Part shown: in pieces, positions 1-7,192 of the stretch
Numbering within the stretch: the stretch's first letter is position 1
Layout: the number at the start of each line of letters is the position of its first letter
Source: an uncultured Gammaproteobacteria bacterium
GTDB taxonomy: Bacteria > Pseudomonadota > Gammaproteobacteria > Halothiobacillales > Halothiobacillaceae
NCBI GenBank assembly: GCA_938004235.1
Contig: CALKWL010000041.1
Span: forward strand, 1 to 17,667
Reading direction: 5' to 3'
DNA length: 17,667 bases
Program-made: the position numbers and the translations under genes
Notes under the pieces: model-generated
Told to the model about the DNA's origin: nothing
The model's database searches: none
The model's input: only the letters and a program-made list of their open reading frames with translations

Positions 1-44
1 ATTGACTGACGTGACTGGAGTTCAGACGTGTGCTCTTCCGATCT
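1..44. other. Illumina TruSeq-type adapter (artefact) at left end
   Basis: The sequence matches the Illumina TruSeq index-adapter read-through, ending in the familiar GCTCTTCCGATCT. The same 44 bases appear in reverse complement at 17624-17667. The outermost ten bases fit an 8-base index plus the first bases of the following adapter part. This is not genomic DNA. Open reading frames starting inside it (for example at positions 2 and 30) owe their first residues to the adapter. Confidence 0.97.
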
Positions 45-299
45 TCCCTGGCCGAAGCCCTGGCTTTCGAGGCGAGCAGTTCAAGCCCTGGCAACATCAG
101 CCACGAGCAACTGAGCGACCGGGAGCTCCAGGTTTTTGTCCTGCTTGCAGGTGGCACCGGGGTCAACGAGATTGCCAGGCAATTGGTCATCAGCAGCAAA
201 ACCGTGTCGACACACAAGGCCCGACTGATGGAAAAAATGGGGTTTGCCAGTAATGCCGATCTTGTGCGCTACGCCGTCACTCAGGGACTTGTTGAATAG
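45..299 (+). CDS. LuxR/NarL-family response regulator, C-terminal DNA-binding domain (5' partial)
   Basis: Only the last 84 residues are present because the contig end cuts the gene; the natural frame begins at base 45, right after the adapter. The visible part is a LuxR-type helix-turn-helix domain: LSDRELQVF opens it, EIARQLVISSKTVSTHKARL is the scaffold and recognition helix pair, and MGFASNADLVRYAVTQGLVE is the usual C-terminal helix. Proteins of the NarL/FixJ group normally carry an N-terminal receiver domain that is phosphorylated by a sensor kinase and then bind promoter DNA as dimers; that half would lie off the contig. The stop is TAG at 297-299. No downstream gene follows closely, so it is probably the last gene of its transcript. 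The specific regulon cannot be read from this fragment. Confidence 0.9.
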   Translation, partial: SLAEALAFEASSSSPGNISHEQLSDRELQVFVLLAGGTGVNEIARQLVISSKTVSTHKARLMEKMGFASNADLVRYAVTQGLVE

Positions 300-324
300 A
301 GGGCGGCTCGAATAACCCTTGTTT

Positions 325-394
325 CGTCGCTCCCTCGTAGGCGGGAGTCCAGTAATATCAAGCACTTGGATTCCCACATACGCGGGAATGACGG
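325..394. repeat. inverted pair of dRS3-like intergenic repeats
   Basis: The right copy contains ATTCCC, eight bases, then GGGAAT (370-389), exactly the form described for Neisseria dRS3 repeats and similar intergenic repeats of many proteobacteria, in the common setting TGGATTCCC...GGGAATGACGG. The left copy (325-352) is a decayed version in the opposite orientation (CGTCGCTCCCTCG...GGCGGGAGTCCAG). Together they could fold into a long stem. Confidence 0.75.
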
Positions 395-479
395 GTTTTT
401 CGAGGTGCCCTAGAGTCTGTTTCACCAGAAGGTATTTTTACGCTCTTCTTTGAGGCTAAAAATCCTCGTAAACCGACAC

Positions 480-495
480 TGCGAATGAATTCGCA
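480..495. repeat. perfect 7-bp hairpin repeat
   Basis: TGCGAAT-GA-ATTCGCA is a perfect inverted repeat. Together with the following CCTAC it resembles a widespread proteobacterial intergenic repeat of the type GTAGGTGCGAATTCATTCGCA. No T run follows, so it is not an intrinsic terminator. Confidence 0.6.
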
Positions 496-713
496 CCTAC
501 TCATTTTTCGTTAAATGGCGAGATCGTAAACAGGTTTTCAGGGTGAGCGGAAACTGAAATATTTGATCCGGCCTGTTTTATCCGTGATTGTCCGCCATCC
601 CCTAGGGTGCCGTGCACCGTGCGCATCAACAACATGCCCTATGCACTGCGTCACGCAGCCCTACAACAGACTCATCCCTTCCCTACGACGAATTCATCCC
701 TGTCCCACGGTGA

Positions 714-1634
714 ATTCGGCCGCGCCCGATTCCCCTTGAAGTCAAACTGGATGCCAAAAAAGTCGCCCTCGGCGACAAACTCTTCCACGACAAGCGCCTC
801 TCCGCCGACAACAGCGTTGCCTGCGCCAGTTGTCATGGACTCGACCGCGGCGGGGTTGACGGGCTGCCGGTTTCCATCGGCATCAAGGGCGCCAAGGGGT
901 CGATCAACGCGCCGACGGTCTTCAACAGCGGTTTCAATTTCCTCCAGTTCTGGGACGGACGTGCCAGTTCGCTGGAAATCCAGGCGGCCGACCCGGTGCA
1001 CAACCCTGTGGAAATGGGCAGCAACTGGCCTGAGGTTCTGGCGAAACTGGAGCTTGACGACGCCATGCTCAAAGCTTTCAAGGACGCCTATCCCGATGGC
1101 TTGCAGGCCAAGAATATCCAGGATGCCATCGCCGCATTCGAGCGCTCGTTGATCACGCCCAACGCGCGCTTTGACAAATACCTGCGCGGCGACCAGACAG
1201 CGCTGAGCGCTGATGAGCTTCAAGGCTATCGCCTGTTCAAGCAATACGGCTGCATCGCCTGCCATCAGGGTGTCAATGTCGGCGGCAACATGTTTCAGCA
1301 GTTCGGCATCATGGGGGACTATTTCAAGCAGCGCGGCAACCTGACCGAAGCGGATCTCGGGCGCTTCAACGTCACCAAAAGCCCGGCTGACAAGCACTTC
1401 TTCAAGGTGCCTAGCCTGCGCAATATCGCCCTGACCGCGCCTTACTTCCATGACGGCTCGGCGCGCACGCTCAACGACGCGGTCGATGTCATGTTCAAGT
1501 ACCAGTTGGGTCGTAGCGCCCCGGCTCAAGACAAGGAGCTGATCATCCAGTTCCTGCACACGCTGACCGGAGAACTCCACGGCAAGCCGCTCGCCGCCGC
1601 CGCAACAACCGCCGCCGCCGCACAGGGAAAATAA
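714..1634 (+). CDS. di-haem cytochrome c peroxidase (CcpA/MauG family), 5' end broken
   Basis: The conceptual protein carries two c-type haem-binding motifs, CASCH (codons at 822-836) and CIACH (near 1250-1264), as in bacterial cytochrome c peroxidases that reduce hydrogen peroxide to water in the periplasm. Family landmarks are clear: LGDKLFHDKRLS, INAPTVFNSGFNFLQFWDGRASSLE, PVHNPVEMGSNW, AAFERSLITPNARFDKYLRGD, and FKVPSLRNIALTAPYFHDGS. The frame is open only from 714, just after an in-frame TGA (711-713). No ATG, GTG or TTG occurs before the first haem motif, and no signal peptide is visible upstream in any frame. The first in-frame start, GTG at 996, would lose haem 1. The gene is therefore either 5'-disrupted, a pseudogene, or affected by a sequence error. 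Its stop is one base before the kinase start, which suggests an operon. Confidence 0.85.
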   Translation: MRPRPIPLEVKLDAKKVALGDKLFHDKRLSADNSVACASCHGLDRGGVDGLPVSIGIKGAKGSINAPTVFNSGFNFLQFWDGRASSLEIQAADPVHNPVEMGSNWPEVLAKLELDDAMLKAFKDAYPDGLQAKNIQDAIAAFERSLITPNARFDKYLRGDQTALSADELQGYRLFKQYGCIACHQGVNVGGNMFQQFGIMGDYFKQRGNLTEADLGRFNVTKSPADKHFFKVPSLRNIALTAPYFHDGSARTLNDAVDVMFKYQLGRSAPAQDKELIIQFLHTLTGELHGKPLAAAATTAAAAQGK

Positions 1635-1635
1635 C

Positions 1636-3414
1636 TTGAACAAGTCGCTTATCGCCAACCTGGGCATCGGTCTGGGTCTCGTCGCCATCCTGGCTTTTCT
1701 CATTCTCCAGACGCGTGCCGTCGATTTCGAGGCACAGAATGAAATCGTCAGCAGCTTGCGTCACCTCAAGCAAATCGACGCGGAATGGAGCGCCGACGTG
1801 CTCCGTTCCAAGACCGGCCTGAACAACAACTACGACCAAATCGCCAGCCCGCTGCCGGTCATCCAGTCGCTGGAAGAAGCGCTACAGAGCCGTACCAGCG
1901 CCTTCTGGGGCGGGCACGATGTCGGTGACTCGCGCATCCTGCCCTTGTTGCAGGACAGCCGACAGACGATGGGGCAAAAGATCGAACTGATCGAGCATTT
2001 CAAATCGCAGCACGCCATCCTGCGTAACTCGTCCAATTACTTGCCGACTGCGGCTCGCGAAGCCATTGCCTCCCTGGAAAAGGAGCCAGCGTCATTGCGG
2101 AGCCAGATTGCCCAAGAGATCGATGCTCTGCTCATCTCGACGCTGATCTACATCAGCACATCGGACAATACGGTCGCCGATAAAATCGCCGCCGATCTCG
2201 ACACGCTGAAGCAATCCTTGCCGCAGCTTTCCGGCGAGGCCGCGGAGCGCGTCGCTGGCTTCGCCGCCCACGTCGCTACCGTGGTCAAGCGGGAAACCAC
2301 CAGCAACACGCTGCTGGCGGAGCTTTCCGCGCTGCCGACTGCGCAGAAGATCGATGCCCTGGGCAACGCCCACGCTGAGGAGCACAACAACTTGCTGATC
2401 GCGCAACAGCGCTATCGCTTGGCACTGATCATCTACTCCAGCCTGCTGCTGTTCGGCCTGGCATTTGCCGGCTGGCGTTTGTACAACAGCTATCGCCTGT
2501 TGAACGCGACCAATGCTGAACTGAACAAGACCTACCATGAGCTCAAGGAGTCGCAGGTCTATCTGGTTCAGAGTGAAAAAATGTCCGCGCTGGGGCAGAT
2601 GGTGGCGGGCATCGCCCACGAGATCAACACGCCGCTTGCCTATGCCAAGGGCACGTTTGAATTGCTGCGCGAGCAGGTCGCTCCCTTGGTCGATCTGGCC
2701 GATCAAAGCGTCCTCTTCGCCAAAATGCTGCGCATCCCCAAAACTGAGCGCGACTACGACGCAAGCCTCCAGCAATTTTTAGAGTTCGAGAAAATATCTC
2801 GTCAGATCCATGACAGCCACATCATGGAAATGCTCGATCAACTGCTGAACGACGGTATCCATGGCATCGAGCAGATTTCGGAAATTGTCAGCAACCTGAA
2901 AAACTTCAGCCGACTGGATCGAGCCCGGATCAGCGAATTCTCCGTTGAAGAGGGTCTCAACAGCACGCTGCAACTCGCCAACAACCTGTTGAAGAACCGT
3001 GTTGAGGTTCGCCGCAAATTCGGCAATGTGCCCAAAATTCATGGCTCACCGTCGCAGATCAACCAGGTCTTCCTGAACCTGATCACCAACGCCGTCCACG
3101 CCATGCCGGATGATCACCCCGGTGTCATCACACTGTGTACCGACATGGCAGACGACAACACGGTTCGCGTCGAAATCATGGACAACGGCAGTGGTATTCC
3201 GGCCGATGTCCTGCCGAAGATTTTCGACCCCTTCTTCACGACCAAGGAAATCGGCAAGGGCACCGGGATGGGTTTATCGATTTCCTACAAGATCATTCAG
3301 GAACATGGCGGACGCATCCTCGTCGATACCGAAATGGGGGGCGGAACCGTGTTCACGATTTTGCTGCCCATCAAGCCGCAAGAGATCAACGCCGAAAGCG
3401 CCGTTCTCGCTTGA
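1636..3414 (+). CDS. membrane sensor histidine kinase with DAHL-type periplasmic domain
   Basis: The 592-residue protein has a TTG start one base after the peroxidase stop. Residues about 5-25 form a first membrane helix and about 261-283 a second, enclosing an all-helical region (HLKQIDAEWSADVLRSKTGLNNNYD and onward) of the DAHL ligand-sensing type. The cytoplasmic part has a short coiled-coil linker, then the H-box SALGQMVAGIAHEINTPL with phospho-acceptor His328, the N-box around Asn485 (NLITNAVHAM), the G1 box DNGSGIP at about 516, and GKGTGMGLSI at about 541-549, followed by the typical C-terminal EHGGRI segment. All catalytic boxes are intact. It should autophosphorylate on His328 and pass phosphate to the regulator that starts 34 bases downstream. 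The ligand is unknown. Confidence 0.93.
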   Translation: MNKSLIANLGIGLGLVAILAFLILQTRAVDFEAQNEIVSSLRHLKQIDAEWSADVLRSKTGLNNNYDQIASPLPVIQSLEEALQSRTSAFWGGHDVGDSRILPLLQDSRQTMGQKIELIEHFKSQHAILRNSSNYLPTAAREAIASLEKEPASLRSQIAQEIDALLISTLIYISTSDNTVADKIAADLDTLKQSLPQLSGEAAERVAGFAAHVATVVKRETTSNTLLAELSALPTAQKIDALGNAHAEEHNNLLIAQQRYRLALIIYSSLLLFGLAFAGWRLYNSYRLLNATNAELNKTYHELKESQVYLVQSEKMSALGQMVAGIAHEINTPLAYAKGTFELLREQVAPLVDLADQSVLFAKMLRIPKTERDYDASLQQFLEFEKISRQIHDSHIMEMLDQLLNDGIHGIEQISEIVSNLKNFSRLDRARISEFSVEEGLNSTLQLANNLLKNRVEVRRKFGNVPKIHGSPSQINQVFLNLITNAVHAMPDDHPGVITLCTDMADDNTVRVEIMDNGSGIPADVLPKIFDPFFTTKEIGKGTGMGLSISYKIIQEHGGRILVDTEMGGGTVFTILLPIKPQEINAESAVLA

Positions 3415-3448
3415 GTCATTCAAAAGCAGCATACAAAGAGAAACCCCC

Positions 3449-4387
3449 ATGGAAACCAAAGCTCGCGTCCTTTTCGTCGATGATGAAGAACGCATCGTCA
3501 ACCTGCTGCGCCTGGGCTTTCTTTCGACCTACCAGGTGTTTACCGCAACGGGTGGAGAGCAAGCCCTCGGAATCATCCGCAACAACGCCATCGACGTCAT
3601 TGTCAGCGACCAGCGCATGCCTGGAATGACCGGCATCGAACTGCTGACCTGCGTCCGCAAGGAATCGCCGAACACCGTGCGCCTGCTGCTCACCGGCTAT
3701 TCCGACCTGTCTGCCATCGTCGGCTCGGTCAACGAGGCCGAAGTCTTTCGTTTCATCAACAAGCCCTGGAAGCAGGATGAAATCCGCGCCACGCTGGCCG
3801 AAGCGGTCGAAATCGCTCAGATCAAAGTGCCGCAGACGGTGCCCCTGGCGGCGCTCGAACAGCAAGACAAAAAACTGATCGCCGGGCGCCATGCCGGCAT
3901 ATTGCTGCTCGATGCCAACGAAAGCGATCGATTACAAGTCGCCGAAACACTGGGCGACGACTACCTGCTGCACCATGCCTCCAACATCCAGGAAGCGTTG
4001 CACATCCTGGAAAACAACGACATCGGCGTCATGGTCGGCGACGCCCTGCTCGACGAGGACGATGCCGGCGACCTGCTGCATGTCCTGAAGAACAATTTCC
4101 CTGAAATCATCACCGTGATGCTCATGCGCAGCGCCGATAGCGATTTGGTCGTTCGTCTGATCAACCGGGCACGCATCTACCGATTCGCCACCAAGCCGAT
4201 CCGCCAAACGGTGCTGCAACTGGCCGTCTCCGCCGCCATGAAAGAACACATTCGCTGCATCGAAGACGTTCGCTACGTGGCTCGCCAACGCACGGTCAAG
4301 GTTCCCGAGAGCGAACAATCCAAATTGGCCAAAGGCTTCCTGAACAGCATCAAAAAACTGGCCTTGCGCTGGCGCATTTTCGCTTAA
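3449..4387 (+). CDS. double-receiver response regulator
   Basis: The start is ATG at 3449, with AAAGAGAAA upstream as a plausible ribosome site; the frame is open further left only as a shadow inside the kinase gene. The 312-residue product has an N-terminal receiver with the acidic pair Asp11-Asp12, phospho-acceptor Asp54 (SDQRMPGMTG), the conserved Thr in LLLTGYSD, and Lys in INKPWK. This resembles the receivers of HupR/RpfG-like regulators. A second receiver-like unit covers about residues 140-265 (ILLLDANESD, VMVGDALLDED, FATKP), with an acidic residue where the acceptor would be, so it may still be phosphorylatable. A basic C-terminal tail follows. No DNA-binding, GGDEF or HD-GYP output domain is present. 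It probably acts by protein contact. It is the likely partner of the preceding kinase. Confidence 0.92.
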   Translation: METKARVLFVDDEERIVNLLRLGFLSTYQVFTATGGEQALGIIRNNAIDVIVSDQRMPGMTGIELLTCVRKESPNTVRLLLTGYSDLSAIVGSVNEAEVFRFINKPWKQDEIRATLAEAVEIAQIKVPQTVPLAALEQQDKKLIAGRHAGILLLDANESDRLQVAETLGDDYLLHHASNIQEALHILENNDIGVMVGDALLDEDDAGDLLHVLKNNFPEIITVMLMRSADSDLVVRLINRARIYRFATKPIRQTVLQLAVSAAMKEHIRCIEDVRYVARQRTVKVPESEQSKLAKGFLNSIKKLALRWRIFA

Positions 4388-4413
4388 ACCTTTAGAACCA
4401 GGGAGCTTTGCTC

Positions 4414-5388
4414 ATGCGCCTTAAAACTCGTGTCCTCATCATTATCGCCGCCTCTTTGCTCAGTCTCATCGCTATGGGGGTCTTTGGACTCTACAGCATG
4501 CGTCAGGGCATGCTCGACGAACGCCGCGCACAGATCACCCAGCTTCTGGTCTTCGCGGAAGCTCAGCTTAATCACTTCCACGCCCTTGAAGTCTCTGGAA
4601 AAATGACCCGCGACGAGGCTCAGACACGTGCCAAGGAGTCTCTCGGTGCCCAGCGAAATAAAAACGACTATTTCTTTATTCGTGGTCTTAAGGACGAGTA
4701 TTTCGTCATGCATCCGATTCCCAGTCGCATGGAAAAACCGGACAACGGCGGCATGCTTCCAGATGGGAGGACGACCGTGCAGGCCTACTGGGATGCGCTT
4801 GCATCGAGTGAAAGCAATATCGCCTTCCTTGAACTGAACGCCCCCAAGCCAGGGGATGCGGACAAGACAAAACGCTATCCGAAGCTCAATGGCGTACTCA
4901 AGTTCGATGCTTGGGGCTGGATGCCCGGCATTGGCTTCTACATCGATGACATTGACGCACGTTTTTGGAAACAATCCAGCGTCTTCCTGGGTGTGGCGGG
5001 TCTGCTCTTCGCACTCTCGGCGCTCATGGTGTTCCGTATGCGTTCGACCATCCTGCGCCAGCTGGGCGGTGAGCCACAGGATGCTGCCCATTGCATGAGG
5101 ATGATTGCGAATGGTGATCTCGGCGTGGATATCCCGCTCGAAGGAGGTGACGATTCCAGCTTGATGGCCTCACTCAAAGTGATGCAAATGAAACTGACCA
5201 ACCTGACATCCTCGATTCAGGAGAACGCTGGCGCGCTCACGGATCAAGTGCAGCGGTTTGAACAGACGGCTCAGGTCTACGCTAAGGCACCCACGGAAGA
5301 GCATCTCACCGACGTGCAACAGACCGTCAAACGGCTTGGTAAGACGGCTGGCATGCTTCAGAAATCCATTGCCCGTCTGAAGCTCTGA
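4414..5388 (+). CDS. Cache-HAMP membrane sensor lacking a signalling domain
   Basis: The chosen start is ATG 4414, because GGGAG at 4401-4405 lies eight bases upstream; the TTG at 4408 is too close to it. The 324-residue protein has an N-terminal membrane helix (about residues 6-26), a periplasmic single-Cache-type domain (KNDYFFIRGLKDEYFVMHP, then WGWMPGIGFYIDDIDARFW), a second membrane helix (about 190-208), and a HAMP-like segment (about 210-265) leading into a helical tail. Chemoreceptors of this architecture normally continue with a long methyl-accepting hairpin, which is absent: the protein ends with KSIARLKL. It may work as an accessory sensor for the adjacent kinase/regulator pair or be a natural truncation. 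The gap to the regulator gene is 26 bases, so co-transcription is likely. Confidence 0.85.
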   Translation: MRLKTRVLIIIAASLLSLIAMGVFGLYSMRQGMLDERRAQITQLLVFAEAQLNHFHALEVSGKMTRDEAQTRAKESLGAQRNKNDYFFIRGLKDEYFVMHPIPSRMEKPDNGGMLPDGRTTVQAYWDALASSESNIAFLELNAPKPGDADKTKRYPKLNGVLKFDAWGWMPGIGFYIDDIDARFWKQSSVFLGVAGLLFALSALMVFRMRSTILRQLGGEPQDAAHCMRMIANGDLGVDIPLEGGDDSSLMASLKVMQMKLTNLTSSIQENAGALTDQVQRFEQTAQVYAKAPTEEHLTDVQQTVKRLGKTAGMLQKSIARLKL

Positions 5389-5441
5389 AGTCATATCCGT
5401 AATGTATCGACTTCACGAAAAAACACACGAGGTGCTAGATC

Positions 5442-6008
5442 ATGGAAATGCTGCAACTCACACCCAAGGGTGAAGAGGAACTCAAGCAACGCACCCACAA
5501 GCTTGATGTCAGGAAACGCAGCCTCATCGTCCTGCTGGGGAGTACCCAATCGCTCGAAGATGTCCTGCGAAAAAGCGTGCTTCCCGTGGACGACCTCCAT
5601 ACCGAGCTTGGAATGTTGATTGCACAGGGTTTTGTCGTTTCCAGCAAGCCGTCGCCCAGCTCGGTAACTACACACATTGCTTCTCTGATCAAGTCCCCCC
5701 TATCCCAGGCCAAGAGTCCGGTAAAGCCGGTGCCCCCCACTGATCACGCTGACTCTCTGCTGAATTTGGACGCGATCCACATTGAGGAAGAGATCATTCT
5801 GTCAGAAGCCAAGTTTCTGCTGACCGATTTTTGCGTGGACTGTTTCGGAACGAGCTCCGCAGCTCTTGTGGAAGACGTTCGCGCTTGCCGCGAGGTTGAG
5901 AGTTTCAGAGCCTGCTTCAAACGGATCATGAGCGAAGCCGCCAAACAATGCCCTGAGCGTCTTTCTAGCCTGATAACTCTCGTCGGAGAGATCAACGAGA
6001 CAGCCTGA
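5442..6008 (+). CDS. uncharacterised 188-residue protein, last gene of signalling cluster
   Basis: I do not recognise this protein. The start is ATG 5442 with GAGGTG at 5429-5434 as ribosome site. The N-terminal 70 residues (LTPKGEEELKQRTHKLDVRKRSLIVLLGSTQ ... LHTELGMLIAQGFVV) read like a small winged-helix fold of the type seen in short betaproteobacterial regulatory proteins. A Pro/Ser-rich linker (about 70-105) separates it from a helical C-terminal part with Cys residues (LLTDFCVDCFGTSSAAL, VRACREVESFRACF). There is no signal peptide or membrane helix, so it is cytoplasmic. It lies 53 bases after the Cache sensor and is followed by a terminator, so it is probably co-expressed with the two-component genes. 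A role in signal output is conceivable but unproven. Confidence 0.75.
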   Translation: MEMLQLTPKGEEELKQRTHKLDVRKRSLIVLLGSTQSLEDVLRKSVLPVDDLHTELGMLIAQGFVVSSKPSPSSVTTHIASLIKSPLSQAKSPVKPVPPTDHADSLLNLDAIHIEEEIILSEAKFLLTDFCVDCFGTSSAALVEDVRACREVESFRACFKRIMSEAAKQCPERLSSLITLVGEINETA

Positions 6009-6093
6009 TGGGTAGCGAGGGGCTGTGATGGTCGCGATCAACGCCCCCCTCGATCCCAATGCCAGTCAGTTAAGTCTAAAAAGTTTTGAGTTT

Positions 6094-6126
6094 AAAAGGG
6101 GACATGAGGATCATGTCTCCTTTTTT
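6094..6126 (+). terminator. intrinsic terminator of the signalling cluster
   Basis: The stem AAAGGGGACATGA / TCATGTCTCCTTT has one G-T pair and a GGA loop, and is followed by a T run on the plus strand. It ends the cluster that closes at 6008. The A-rich left arm could also stop aroE transcripts arriving on the minus strand. Confidence 0.85.
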
Positions 6127-6204
6127 ATGCGCGCCCTGTATCTTTCTGCCGTTTTTCGCTTGCAACGTAGCGTTCAGTGGGGTCATGAACAGAGTCTCAG
6201 GCTG

Positions 6205-7026
6205 CTAACGCATGGCCATACGCAATGCCTGGGTATCCGGCCTGATGCCGCGCCATAGATAAAAACTCTCCGCCGCCTGTTCAAGCAACATGCCCAATCC
6301 ATCAAGTGCCAGGCTTGCGCCGTGGGCTTGCGCCCAGCGTTGGAAGGCGGTGGGTTCATTGCCGTAAGCCATGTCGTAGGCTGTGCCGCCTGGTTTGAGC
6401 AGGCCGTCGGGCAGGGGGGGGAGTTCGCCGTTCAGGCTGGCGGAGGTGCCGTTGATAATCACATCGAACCGCTGTCCGCCAAGATCTGCGTAGCCGCATC
6501 CGCGCAAGGCGTCGCTGGGACACAGGTCGGCGAAATCCTGGGCAAGTTGAACCGCTCTGTCCGCCGTGCGGTTGGCAATGACCAAGTGAGCAGGGCGTTC
6601 GGCCAGCAAAGGAGTGAGTACGCCGCGGACCGCGCCGCCTGCACCCAGAAGCAGAACGTCGGCATTCGCCAGCGTGACGCTGTGATTGCGCAGGTCGAGT
6701 ACGAGTCCGAGTCCGTCGGTGTTGTCGCCTTCAATGCTGCCGTCGGGGTGAAAGATAAGCGTATTGACGGCGCCGGCGCGCTGGGCGCGCGGGCTTAGGC
6801 GGTCAGCAAGCGCATAAGCTTCGAGTTTGAACGGGACGGTGACATTCAGTCCGCGCCCGCCTGCGGCACGGAAATCGAGAACGGTCTGACGGAATTCATC
6901 CAGCGGGGCGAGCAGGCGGGTGTAGTCCATGGCTTGCCCGGTCTGCTTGGCGTAGTGGCTGTGAATGGATGGAGATTTGCTGTGAGCGATGGGGTTGCCG
7001 ATAACGGCGTAGTGGTCGATGTTCAT
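6205..7026 (-). CDS. aroE: shikimate dehydrogenase
   Basis: The 273-residue protein matches AroE, which reduces 3-dehydroshikimate to shikimate with NADPH in the aromatic amino acid pathway in the cytoplasm. Visible signatures are the substrate loop VIGNPIAHSKSPSIH (about 8-22), the catalytic Lys67 in NVTVPFK, Asp103 in GDNTDG, the dinucleotide loop GAGGAVRG (127-134), and ANRT for the NADP phosphate. The C-terminal DGLGMLLEQAAESFYLWRG is also typical. Length is normal for the family. The start at 7026 is set by the conserved MNIDHYAVIGNP beginning; the ribosome site is weak (GGGT). It is transcribed away from the peroxiredoxin gene, with a shared 166-base upstream region. Confidence 0.97.
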   Translation of the reverse strand: MNIDHYAVIGNPIAHSKSPSIHSHYAKQTGQAMDYTRLLAPLDEFRQTVLDFRAAGGRGLNVTVPFKLEAYALADRLSPRAQRAGAVNTLIFHPDGSIEGDNTDGLGLVLDLRNHSVTLANADVLLLGAGGAVRGVLTPLLAERPAHLVIANRTADRAVQLAQDFADLCPSDALRGCGYADLGGQRFDVIINGTSASLNGELPPLPDGLLKPGGTAYDMAYGNEPTAFQRWAQAHGASLALDGLGMLLEQAAESFYLWRGIRPDTQALRMAMR

Positions 7027-7045
7027 GGCATTTACCCGGGTGGTG

Positions 7046-7088
7046 ATAGTCTTTGACTATGGTGTGTCTGTGAAATTCCAATTTCACA
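7046..7088. promoter_or_regulatory. candidate operators between aroE and the peroxiredoxin gene
   Basis: Two overlapping symmetric motifs are visible. First, ATAG (7046-7049), seven bases, then CTAT (7057-7060): one half of an OxyR-type site. The second half is poor (CTGT, seven bases, CAAT). Second, a perfect 9-bp inverted repeat with a CC centre, TGTGAAATT/AATTTCACA (7069-7088). Operator function is inferred from symmetry and location only. Confidence 0.45.
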
Positions 7089-7192
7089 ACAGGCGTTTTG
7101 CTGTCTATTCTGAACCCGAACTCCAAAATCGTTGGGGATGTTCGCAGGGATTGGTTTTAAAGCCTGGTTTTAACTTTATCGAGGTGTGCATC

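Larger units (their letters stand above)
300..713. other. gene-free spacer with palindromic repeats
   Basis: No credible gene is seen in this roughly 410-base stretch. It holds an inverted pair of dRS3-like repeats (325-394) and a short perfect hairpin (480-495). The part next to the peroxidase reading frame (about 600-713) translates in no frame into a signal peptide, although an exported cytochrome would need one there. Confidence 0.7.

Noticed and set aside
1..44. Terminal inverted repeat of a linear element
   Set aside because: The matching ends are sequencing adapter, not biology.
607..1152. Open frame in another register over the peroxidase region
   Set aside because: Low-complexity Ser/Thr/Pro translation; the correct register shows haem motifs and family landmarks.
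672..1703. 343-codon minus-strand open frame
   Set aside because: Antisense shadow of the peroxidase gene in GC-rich sequence; no recognisable protein.
6025..6258. Small plus-strand open frame
   Set aside because: It runs through the terminator and into the antisense of aroE; no ribosome site or family.
7069..7088. CRP/FNR-type operator
   Set aside because: TGTGA and TCACA are present but ten bases apart rather than six; reported only as an unassigned palindrome.
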